From: Ectothiorhodospira magna
Lineage (GTDB): Bacteria; Pseudomonadota; Gammaproteobacteria; Ectothiorhodospirales; Ectothiorhodospiraceae
NCBI RefSeq assembly: GCF_900110965.1
Contig: NZ_FOFO01000003.1
Location: 57,698-121,697 of the forward strand
Length of the DNA stretch: 64,000 nucleotides
Reading direction: 5' to 3'
The notes below the pieces were generated by a model. The model saw nothing but the letters and a program-made list of their open reading frames with translations. It was not told the DNA's origin and made no database searches. Below, one piece after another: positions 44,178-51,624 of the stretch. The position numbers and the translations under genes were made by a program. How positions within the stretch are numbered: position 1 is the stretch's first letter; each line of letters opens with the position of its first letter.

Positions 44178-45384
44178 ACTCTTTGCGGGCGCGGGCGGGC
44201 TGGCGATGGGGGTGTCCCTTGCCGGTTTCGAATCCCTGGCGGTCGTCGAATGGGATAAGTGGGCGTGCGATACCATTCGCGAGAATCAGCGCCGCGACTA
44301 CCCCTTGGTGCGTGACTGGCCCCTTTGGAACGGCGATGTGCGTGATTTTGATTGGAGCGCCATTTCCGAGTGCGTCGATCTTGTTGCCGGTGGCCCACCT
44401 TGTCAGCCATTTTCCATGGGCGGTCGTCACAAGGCGTTTGGCGACAAGCGCGACATGTTTCCGGCCACCGTCGACATTGTGCGCTGCCTGTGTCCCAAGG
44501 CGTTCATCATCGAGAATGTGAAGGGACTGACCCGGTCAAGTTTTTCCAATTATTTTCAGTATATCTTGCTGCAACTGGAGTTTCCCGAGATTGCCAGGCG
44601 CGGTAATGAAACTTGGTTGGATCACCTCAAGCGTCTGCAGGGGGTGAAGACTTCGGGCGGCGGCCATCTCCAAGGCTTGACCTACCATGTGATCCCCACG
44701 CTTGTGAATGCGGCGGATTATGGTGTCCCTCAGAAGAGGGAACGCGTTTTCTTGGTGGGTTTCCGTTCCGATCTCGGAGTTGAGTGGTCCTTTCCTCGCC
44801 CAACCCACAGCCTTGATGCCCTGTTGGTATCCCAATGGATTACCGGTGACTACTGGGAACGGCATGAAATTGCCAAGCGGAACCGCCCCGACATCCCCGC
44901 TCGCCTGGAAAAGCGGGTTGCCCGACTCGCCTCCTGTTTATTCCCTCCGGGTGAGAAACCTTGGCGAACTGTTCGCGATGCCTTGTGGGACTTACCCGAC
45001 CCGCGCTTGTGTACACCGGATAATTTCATGAATCACCATTTCCAGGATGGTGCCCGCGCCTACCCGGGACACACGGGAAGTCCACTTGATCTGCCAGCCA
45101 AGACTTTGAAGGCCGGCGACCATGGCGTACCCGGTGGGGAAAACATGATGGTGCGCGATGATGGTGGAGTTCGTTATTTCACCGTGCGCGAGTCAGCCCG
45201 ACTGCAGACTTTTCCGGATGGTTATATATTTCATGGCTCGTGGACGGAAATCATGCGCCAGCTAGGCAATGCCGTGCCGGTGGCCTTGGCGAGGATTGTT
45301 GCCGCGTCCGTGGCGGAACAACTCGCCGAAACGGCAATCCGTGCGCGGATGCTTGAGCAGCGGCGGGAAAGGATCAAGGCATGA
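44143..45384 (+). CDS. DNA cytosine-5 methyltransferase of a type II R-M system
   Basis: A 413-residue C5 methyltransferase with motif I ELFAGAGGLAMG (about residues 12-23), the catalytic cysteine in motif IV GGPPCQPFSMGGRH (near residue 86), motif VI ENVKGL, motif VIII QKRERVFLVGF and motif X RQLGNAVPVALA. Given the Eco29kI-like endonuclease that follows with a 4-base overlap (ATGA), it probably methylates CCGCGG; specificity is inferred from the partner, not from the target-recognition domain itself. Confidence 0.94.
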   Translation: MKQETKIMKAVELFAGAGGLAMGVSLAGFESLAVVEWDKWACDTIRENQRRDYPLVRDWPLWNGDVRDFDWSAISECVDLVAGGPPCQPFSMGGRHKAFGDKRDMFPATVDIVRCLCPKAFIIENVKGLTRSSFSNYFQYILLQLEFPEIARRGNETWLDHLKRLQGVKTSGGGHLQGLTYHVIPTLVNAADYGVPQKRERVFLVGFRSDLGVEWSFPRPTHSLDALLVSQWITGDYWERHEIAKRNRPDIPARLEKRVARLASCLFPPGEKPWRTVRDALWDLPDPRLCTPDNFMNHHFQDGARAYPGHTGSPLDLPAKTLKAGDHGVPGGENMMVRDDGGVRYFTVRESARLQTFPDGYIFHGSWTEIMRQLGNAVPVALARIVAASVAEQLAETAIRARMLEQRRERIKA

Positions 45385-46013
45385 CGGATGATAAGGTCAT
45401 TCCGTTCAATCCCCTGGACAAGCGTCATCTCGGCGAAAGCGTTGGCCAAGCCATGCTTCGGCAGCCGGTCGTCCCCATGGCAAAACTCTCCAGGTTTCGA
45501 GGGGCGGGAATTTACGCGATTTACTATACCGGCAACTTCGAGGCTTATCAGGGAATTGCCGCGTGCAACAGGGATGATCGCTTTGCGGCGCCGATCTATG
45601 TCGGTAAGGCCGTGCCGAAGGGTGCCCGAAAGGGCAGCGGCAGCTTGGATACGAGTCCCGGAGCCGTTCTGTTCAGTCGATTGGCTCAGCACGGGAAAAG
45701 TATCCAGGAAGTTAAAAATCTGGATATTAACGACTTTTATTGTCGTTACCTGATTGTCGACGATATCTGGATTCCACTTGGAGAATCATTGCTTATTGCG
45801 AAGTTCAACCCGCTCTGGAACTCGGTCCTGGATGGATTCGGCAACCACGATCCCGGGAAGGGGCGGCATGCGGGTCTGCGCCCGCGCTGGGATGTGGTGC
45901 ATCCAGGGCGAGCTTGGGCCGGGCGCTGTCAAGCCAGGGAAGAAACCGCCGAGAAAATCCTCCGCGAAGCCGTCAATTTTCTGGCAAGTAACCCCCCTCC
46001 CGGTGACTGGTAA
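45381..46013 (+). CDS. GIY-YIG type II restriction endonuclease, Eco29kI family
   Basis: A 210-residue endonuclease of the GIY-YIG superfamily. The hallmark tyrosines are in GAGIYAIYYTG (residues 41-51) and PIYVGKAVPK (71-80). R100 and H104 in SRLAQHGKS and E135 and N147 in GESLLIAKFNPLWN match the spacing of the catalytic R, H, E and N of Eco29kI, so the active site looks complete. Eco29kI relatives cleave CCGCGG (SacII-type). Coupled to the methyltransferase gene, which would keep host DNA protected. Confidence 0.88.
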   Translation: MTDDKVIPFNPLDKRHLGESVGQAMLRQPVVPMAKLSRFRGAGIYAIYYTGNFEAYQGIAACNRDDRFAAPIYVGKAVPKGARKGSGSLDTSPGAVLFSRLAQHGKSIQEVKNLDINDFYCRYLIVDDIWIPLGESLLIAKFNPLWNSVLDGFGNHDPGKGRHAGLRPRWDVVHPGRAWAGRCQAREETAEKILREAVNFLASNPPPGDW

Positions 46014-46237
46014 GCTTCAGCCCCCATCACGTAGGCCAACTTGAGTCACGGCATGGCCGACACCGGTTTCGAAGACACGGGTGCCGCCCCCCTTCGCCCA
46101 CCGTTTTGCGCAGACTTGTGCTGTCCACCACGCGAACCCCGGCCAGATCATCCACGTCCCAGTCCGTCGAGCCAGGGCATTGGGGAGAAATCAAGGCTCT
46201 GAACAGGATGCCTTCCCGCGCCGGGCGTGAAACAGGT
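46014..46237. other. Gap after the R-M system with possible decayed coding sequence
   Basis: No intact gene. On the minus strand the frame reads WDVDDLAGVRVVDSTSLRK and, after an apparent shift, AKGGGTRVFETGVGHAV before a stop. This looks like a fragment of a protein, but I cannot name the family. It lies between the restriction endonuclease and modC, opposite in position to the broken transporter, and may mark the right-hand junction of an insertion. Confidence 0.35.
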
Positions 46238-47305
46238 TCAAGCCACCGCCACGCCCTTGACCATGGCCCATACGGTCTGACCCTTTGCCAGCGCGAGCTG
46301 ACGGCAGGAACGCAGGCTAACACGGGCCAGCAGGGGCTGGCCACCGGTATCCAGAGTCAGAATCACATATCCAGGTTGGGGATCATCACTGATGTCACTG
46401 ACCCGGACCTCAAGGGCATTGAGTACGCTGCTGCCATCGGGACGGGTCAGGGCCACGGACACATCCCGGGCGAGAATGCGCGCCCTCAGGGGAGTGCCAA
46501 CGGCCCGCGCCTGATGGGAAATCAGCAGGGTGCCGCCAGCAAAGGCCAGCTCCGTCAGGTGATCAGAAACGTGGTGGGCGGCCACCGTACCTTCGATGAT
46601 CGCCGAGGCCTGTTCGCTGTGGGCCAGGGGCAGATCGGTGCGGGTCAGCAGGGTCTGCAATGGCCCCTGAGCCAGAACCCGTCCCGCCTCCAGCAACACC
46701 ATATGATCCGCCAGCCGGGCCACCTCCTCGATGGCATGGCTGACGTAGACCACCGGAATGGATAACTCATCCCTGAGCCGTTCCAGATAGGGCAGGATCT
46801 CCCCCTTGCTGGTCACGTCCAGGGAAGCCATGGGCTCGTCCATCAGCAACAGTTGCGGGCTGGTGAGCAGGGCACGGCCAATGGCCACCCGCTGGCGCTG
46901 ACCACCGGAAAGGGCGTCTGGATAGCGGTCCAGCAGATCGGCCAGACCCAGCAGGGCCGATATATCGTTCAGGGCCAGACGGCGCCTGTCCGGGCGCAGT
47001 CGCTTGAATCCATAGAGCAGATTGTCACGCACCTTGAGGTGAGGGAAAAGACTGGCCTCCTGAAAGACGTAGCCCAGGGGGCGCTTGTGTACCGGCATCC
47101 ACCGCCGACCTTCCTGCCAGGTTTCGCCGTGGAATCTGAGCCGCCCCTCTCGAATGCGCTCCAGGCCCGCCAGACAGCGCAGGATCGTGGTCTTGCCGGA
47201 GCCGGAGCGACCAAACAGGGCGGTGACCCCCTGGCCGGGGATGACCAGATCCACATCCAGGGTAAAATCACCCCGATCCAGAAAAAAACGCGCCTCGATG
47301 GTCAT
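46238..47305 (-). CDS. modC: Molybdate ABC transporter ATPase ModC
   Basis: A 355-residue ATPase of the molybdate importer. Walker A is GRSGSGKTT (about residues 33-41), the ABC signature LSGGQRQRVAIGRALL (about 132-147), Walker B LLLMDEPMASLD and the switch histidine VSHAIEE. The C-terminal Mop/TOBE domain (about 285-352) is present, as in classical ModC. Its ATG overlaps the modB stop by four bases. Molybdate uptake next to nitrogenase and near sulfur-oxidising metabolism is physiologically sensible. Confidence 0.95.
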   Translation of the reverse strand: MTIEARFFLDRGDFTLDVDLVIPGQGVTALFGRSGSGKTTILRCLAGLERIREGRLRFHGETWQEGRRWMPVHKRPLGYVFQEASLFPHLKVRDNLLYGFKRLRPDRRRLALNDISALLGLADLLDRYPDALSGGQRQRVAIGRALLTSPQLLLMDEPMASLDVTSKGEILPYLERLRDELSIPVVYVSHAIEEVARLADHMVLLEAGRVLAQGPLQTLLTRTDLPLAHSEQASAIIEGTVAAHHVSDHLTELAFAGGTLLISHQARAVGTPLRARILARDVSVALTRPDGSSVLNALEVRVSDISDDPQPGYVILTLDTGGQPLLARVSLRSCRQLALAKGQTVWAMVKGVAVA

Positions 47306-47994
47306 GACACCACCCCCACCACCTTGAAGCGGCGATTGAGGGCATACACGCTCATCAGCAGGATGAAGGCCAGGCAGACCAGCAGCAGGGACAGGGCGTG
47401 GGCCGAGGCGTAGTCCATGGCCTCCACATGGTCGTAAATGGCGATGGAGGCCACCTGGGTCTGGCCGGGGATGTTGCCGCCGATCATCAGGATCACACCG
47501 AATTCTCCCAGGGTATGAGCAAAGGACAGCACCGCCGCCGTCAGGATGCCCCGGCGGGCCAGGGGCAGTACCACGGTAAAAAACCGGTCCAGAGGACTTG
47601 CCCGCAGGGTGGCCGCTGCTTCAAGCACCCGACCCCCGGTGGCAGCAAAGGCGTTTTGCAGGGGCTGTACCACGAAGGGCAGGGAGTAGATCATGGAACC
47701 GATCACCAGCCCGGTGAAAGTGAAGGCCAGATGGCCCACGCCGATGTCTTCCAGAAAGCCCCCCACGGCACCCCGTGGACCCAGCAGGATCAGCAAATAA
47801 AACCCCATCACCGTGGGTGGAAGCACCAGCGGCATGGCCACCAGTGCCTCGATCATCACCTTGCCCCGCCACCGGGTATGGGCCAGCCACCAGGCCAGGG
47901 GCGCACAGAGCACCATGAGGATGCTGGTGCTGATAAAAGCCAGCTTGAGGGTGATCCATAATGCGGTGAGATCATTGTCGCTGATGCCGAACAT
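47302..47994 (-). CDS. modB: Molybdate ABC transporter permease ModB
   Basis: A 230-residue permease with five or six transmembrane helices. The cytoplasmic EAA loop LEAAATLRASPLDRFFTVVLP (shortened here) couples to ModC; AMPLVLPPTVMGFYLL and FAHTLGEFGVILMIGGNIPG are typical of ModB. Located between modA and modC in the usual order modA-B-C on the minus strand. Confidence 0.95.
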   Translation of the reverse strand: MFGISDNDLTALWITLKLAFISTSILMVLCAPLAWWLAHTRWRGKVMIEALVAMPLVLPPTVMGFYLLILLGPRGAVGGFLEDIGVGHLAFTFTGLVIGSMIYSLPFVVQPLQNAFAATGGRVLEAAATLRASPLDRFFTVVLPLARRGILTAAVLSFAHTLGEFGVILMIGGNIPGQTQVASIAIYDHVEAMDYASAHALSLLLVCLAFILLMSVYALNRRFKVVGVVS

Positions 47995-48011
47995 GGGGCA
48001 GCTCCCCTGGG

Positions 48012-48773
48012 TCAGGGGGTGGTGTAGCCGGCTGCCTCGATCATCCGGGTCGCCTGCTCACCCTGCAGCCAGTCCATGAAATCCTGGGCAACGGCCTTGT
48101 TTCTGGCCCGCTTGAGAATCACTGCCTGCTGGGCGATGGGATCGAACCATTCGGCTGGCGGTATCCAGTGGGAACCGGGCATGTTGCCCTCCCCATCCTG
48201 CAACTGGGCCAGGGCCACAAAGCCCAGATCGGCGGCACCGGAGGCAACCTGAGCGTAAACCTGAGTGATGGTCTGGGCGCGGATCACCCGTCTTTGCTGA
48301 TTCAGCGTGTCCCAGATACCCAGATGCTCCAGGATCTGCTGGGCCGCCACCCCGTAGGGGGCGGTGCGCGGATCGGTGATGCTGAGATGGCGGTAATTGC
48401 CGCTGCTCAGGACCGTTTCCGGAGCTTCCAGAAAATCCGGCTTGCTGGACCACAGTACCGGAATGCCGATGGCATAGGTGAACCTGGAGTCCTCCAGGGC
48501 CAGGCCATCATTCACCAGTGCTTCGGCCCGCTGGACGTCGGCGGAAAAGAACAGGTCGAAGGGGGCGCCATTGACGATCTGGGCATAGAGGGCGCCGGAT
48601 GACCCGGCGCTGAGGTTGATCCTGTGTCCGGTTTCGGCCTCGTAGGTGGCCACGAGGGTCTGCAGGGTGCCCAGGAAGTTGGCGGCCACCGCCGCCCGCA
48701 ATTCGGCGGCCGTGGCGGTGGACAGGCTGGACAGCAACAGGACAAGGGTGAGCAATAGGCGGCTGAGGCGCAT
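48012..48773 (-). CDS. modA: Molybdate-binding periplasmic protein ModA
   Basis: A 253-residue substrate-binding protein with a Sec signal peptide (MRLSRLLLTLVLLLSSLST, cleavage after ATAA near residue 23). The binding-cleft motifs are AAVAANF, LSAGSSGALYAQIVNGAPFD (shortened) and FFSADVQRAEAL, plus ITDPRTAPYGVAAQQ and GAADLGFVALAQL. The ATG at 48773 with GAGGA upstream is preferred over a start 12 codons earlier. A 440-base A/T-rich and duplicated region lies upstream, so the modABC promoter should be around 48800-48910. Confidence 0.94.
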   Translation of the reverse strand: MRLSRLLLTLVLLLSSLSTATAAELRAAVAANFLGTLQTLVATYEAETGHRINLSAGSSGALYAQIVNGAPFDLFFSADVQRAEALVNDGLALEDSRFTYAIGIPVLWSSKPDFLEAPETVLSSGNYRHLSITDPRTAPYGVAAQQILEHLGIWDTLNQQRRVIRAQTITQVYAQVASGAADLGFVALAQLQDGEGNMPGSHWIPPAEWFDPIAQQAVILKRARNKAVAQDFMDWLQGEQATRMIEAAGYTTP

Positions 48774-48978
48774 CGTCAGAATCCTCAAATGGGGTGGGGT
48801 GGTCGGCAAGCCACGGGGATGGATGATGCATTTCTTAGCAGATTTTGCGCCAGCCTTTGATTAATGTTTAATAAATTGATTTTAATGGCTTTTTAATATT
48901 GTCAATGGGGTGGGTTGTAGGGTTTGCGACAATCCTTCCGGACACCCTTTCCTGGTGTCCGGTCCCGGTCCGCCACCC

Positions 48979-49065
48979 TCATCCCACCGCATCCACCGTT
49001 GTCAGGGCCGGATCATCCGGTTCTTCCTGGCAATAGACGTAGGTCACGCCGCTCAGGCGACGATT
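48979..49065 (-). pseudogene. Duplicated C-terminal relic of the Na/Pi-cotransporter gene
   Basis: About 28 codons read NRRLSGVTYVYCQEEPDDPA and end in DAVG with a stop. They repeat the C-terminus of the protein encoded at 49211-50821 with two substitutions. There is no start codon belonging to it. It was created by the tandem duplication described above. A hairpin CCGGACACC/GGTGTCCGG (48938-48962) follows, copied from the terminator at 49170-49194. Confidence 0.8.
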
Positions 49066-49169
49066 TGATGCAGATTCTGCGCCAGTCTGGTTTTTATTTT
49101 TAATGGATTGATTTTTAAGCGATTTAACAATCAACCACCGGAGGTTGTGTAGGGTTTGCGACAATCGTC

Positions 49170-49194
49170 CCGGACACCATGTTCTGGTGTCCGG
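49170..49194 (-). terminator. Hairpin after the Na/Pi-cotransporter gene
   Basis: Perfect 9-bp stem CCGGACACC/GGTGTCCGG with a 7-base loop, 17 bases beyond the stop codon on the minus strand; duplicated at 48938-48962. No T run. Confidence 0.5.
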
Positions 49195-49210
49195 TCCCGG
49201 TCCGCCACCC

Positions 49211-50821
49211 TCATCCCACCGCATCCGCCGTTGTCAGGGCTGGATCATCCTGTTCTTCCTGGCAATAGACGTAGGTCACGCCGCTCAGGCGACGATTGAG
49301 CTGCTGAAAACCGTCCAGAATCTCCCAGGCCGGATAGGGCAGGCCGGGATAGGCCCGTTTGGCCTGAATCAACCAGCGGCTGTTGTCCTGCTTGCGCTCC
49401 AGAATCTTGCGCCCCAGTTCCGGGCGTTCACGCATCAGCATCCGTGCCACGGTGTTCATCTGCTGGGTAAAGCGGGCCGCGGCATCCAGCACCAGCGGTT
49501 GTGCCGCATCCAGGGCTTCGGGGGACGCCTGCAGCAGCCGCCGGACTTCGTCATGGAGTTCCGGCCCCAGGGTGCGCACGATCATGGGCAACTCCCGCAT
49601 GAAATCGTCCAGGGTATCCTTCAGGGCCTGATCCTCCCGATTGAGGGAATCATCGGGAATGGCATCCAGAAAGGCGGTCAGTTCTTGACAAACCATCTGC
49701 ACCTCCCGGCTGCGGCGGGTAATGTCCGCTTCCAGGCCATCATCCAGCGCCCTCTGCTTGAACCCCTGCATCACACTGTCACCCATCAGGTGCAGAGCAT
49801 CGAAAACACGCAGGGTTTCCCGCAGGGCCGCGTTGATGGCCAGGGCGGGATTCTGCAGCAGCAGCGGGTCCAGCCTTGGAGTACCGGTCTTACCCTGGTC
49901 CGGGCTGTCTGGAATCAGCGTCCTGACCCAGCGCTCCAGCGTAGGGGCAAGAAACAGGGCACCACAGGCCAGCAGATTGAACAGGGTATGGGTCCAGGCC
50001 GCCTGCTGAGGCAACTCACCCGGCAGCACCATGAGGGGCAGTTGGGGCACACCCAACAGCAACCCGGCCACTCCCAGAGCCAGGGGCAGCTTGACCATCA
50101 GGATGGCCAGTCCCAGACGGCGGCCCTGGGGATCTCCCCAGCCGGCCAGCAACACCGTCAGGCACAGGCCGATATTGGCACCCAATACCCACAGCAGCAG
50201 CATTGGCAGGGTGATCTGGCCGCCGGCCACCAGAGCCAGGGCCACGGCAATGGATGCGGTGGCACTTTGCACCATCAAAGTCAGCAGGACCGCGCCCACC
50301 AGAAACAGCAGGGGCAACTGACCCAGGGCGGCAAACAGGGCCTCCACCGCCGGATCGGCACCCAGATTGGTAGCGGCATCGCTCAGCAGACCCATGCCCA
50401 TGAGCATGAAGGCAAAGGCCAGCAATGCCTGCCCCACACCGCGAGGACGGCTGGATTCCACAAACAGGAACAGCCCGGCCCCCACGGCAAGAAACAGACC
50501 GATATAGTGTTGCAGATCAAAGGAGACCATCTGCACCAGCACCGTGGTGCCCAGCTGTGCCCCCAGCAGGACCGCCAGCACATTCTTCCAGGCCACCTTG
50601 CCCCGGCGGGTCATCTGTACCGAGAGCATGGCCGTGGCCGTGGAGGAGGGCATCACTGCGCCGCTGGCCACACCGCCCACAAAGGCGCGGGCGCGGGTGC
50701 GGGTGAAGCCCTGCAGCCAGTCCAGCAGGTCACCCCCCATGATGCGGGCAAAGCCCTTGCGCAAAAACCGCAGGCCAAACAGGATCAGCAGGATGCCGGC
50801 GATGAGATTGATCGGTTCCAT
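49211..50821 (-). CDS. Na+/Pi-cotransporter-like membrane protein with PhoU-like C-terminus
   Basis: A 536-residue NptA/YjbB-type protein: two Na/Pi-cotransporter repeats of membrane helices (about residues 1-290, with GAVMPSSTATAMLS and LMVQSATASIAVALALVAGG, shortened) followed by a soluble helical PhoU-like region (about 320-500). It probably exports or imports phosphate with sodium. The ATG at 50821 has GGGAGA upstream; a start 18 codons earlier is less likely. Its last codons are duplicated downstream. Confidence 0.88.
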   Translation of the reverse strand: MEPINLIAGILLILFGLRFLRKGFARIMGGDLLDWLQGFTRTRARAFVGGVASGAVMPSSTATAMLSVQMTRRGKVAWKNVLAVLLGAQLGTTVLVQMVSFDLQHYIGLFLAVGAGLFLFVESSRPRGVGQALLAFAFMLMGMGLLSDAATNLGADPAVEALFAALGQLPLLFLVGAVLLTLMVQSATASIAVALALVAGGQITLPMLLLWVLGANIGLCLTVLLAGWGDPQGRRLGLAILMVKLPLALGVAGLLLGVPQLPLMVLPGELPQQAAWTHTLFNLLACGALFLAPTLERWVRTLIPDSPDQGKTGTPRLDPLLLQNPALAINAALRETLRVFDALHLMGDSVMQGFKQRALDDGLEADITRRSREVQMVCQELTAFLDAIPDDSLNREDQALKDTLDDFMRELPMIVRTLGPELHDEVRRLLQASPEALDAAQPLVLDAAARFTQQMNTVARMLMRERPELGRKILERKQDNSRWLIQAKRAYPGLPYPAWEILDGFQQLNRRLSGVTYVYCQEEQDDPALTTADAVG

Positions 50822-50863
50822 GGCATTCTCCCTTCCGAAGGGCCATTGTGAACTGTTGAACAG

Positions 50864-50895
50864 CCCCGTGACCATCGGCGTGGATGGTCACGGGG
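50864..50895 (-). terminator. Terminator after the outer-membrane protein gene
   Basis: Perfect 13-bp stem CCCCGTGACCATC / GATGGTCACGGGG with a 6-base loop, between the stop at 50910 and the next gene. Confidence 0.65.
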
Positions 50896-50909
50896 ACAGA
50901 CTCGGCGGA

Positions 50910-51576
50910 TCAGAAGTTGATGGTATAACCCGCCACGAACAGCGACTGGGCGCCAGTTTCGTCCCTGGAAGCATAGGTCAGGGAAATTTCTCCCGGCCCG
51001 CTTTCCCTGGCCAGTCCCAGCATCCAGAAGGTGACACCGGATTCATCATTGGGATCATCGTACCCCAGCCCGGCCAGTACACGGGTGTCGGGCATGAAGG
51101 CATAATCCCCTTCGATCAGATATACCGTGCTGCCTTCGGCATCGGCATCATCGGCATGTACCACATAACTGACACTTGCCGTCACCGGACCCAGGCCAAT
51201 GCCGAGAAAAAGCTCCCCTTCATCGGCATCGTCCTGCTCCGAGTAGTGGAAATATTCATAACCGATTTCCAGCTCCAAAGGCCCCATGGGGAACGCCACC
51301 CCAAAGAAGGGAGCCACCTCCTGCCCCATGCCATTTCCCCCCCAGGGTGGACACCTGAACCCCCAGGAACAGGCCACCGGAATGGACATATTCCACCCCG
51401 CCCTGGACCACGGCGTGATTGTTGGACACAGATTCCCCATTGTCGATGTAGTCGGTGAACGCACCGACATTGAAGGTCAGTTCGGCCTGGGCATGGCCCG
51501 CATACATCAGGCCGGTCATCAGGGCACCGATGACGCCGGCGCGGAGCATGTGATTGTGCTGCATGGGCTTTTTCAT
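50910..51576 (-). pseudogene. Frameshifted outer-membrane protein gene (TIGR02001-like)
   Basis: The N-terminal part has a signal peptide (MKKPMQHNHMLRAGVIGALM, cleavage after HAQA) and a beta-strand-rich segment VGAFTDYIDNGESVSNN, AVVQGGVEYVHSGGLFLGV. The frame then moves by one base at a run of seven G (C on the + strand, 51337-51343) and continues as NGMGQEVAPFFGVAFPMGPLEL to the C-terminal SLFVAGYTINF. With six G the two parts join into one protein of about 220 residues that resembles the TIGR02001 family of proteobacterial outer-membrane proteins. Either a recent mutation, a phase-variable switch or a sequencing error. Confidence 0.75.
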
Positions 51577-51624
51577 TTTGATGAACTCTTGTGTTGGAAG
51601 GCGTGGACGTGTGTGCGGGCCGGT

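Larger units (their letters stand above)
48840..49297. repeat. Tandem 232-base duplication containing the 3' end of the Na/Pi-cotransporter gene
   Basis: Two copies with a period of 232 bases (about 48840-49065 and 49072-49297). Anchors line up exactly: AGATT-TGCGCCAG at 48840 and 49072, the hairpin arm CCGGACACC at 48938 and 49170, and CAATAGACGTAGG at 49031 and 49263. Copy 2 holds the real gene end; copy 1 holds a relic. A/T-rich parts have diverged, coding parts hardly. Confidence 0.85.

Noticed and set aside
49145..50851. 568-codon plus-strand open frame opposite the Na/Pi-cotransporter gene
   Set aside because: Gln/His/Gly-rich shadow; the minus-strand frame has membrane helices and family motifs.
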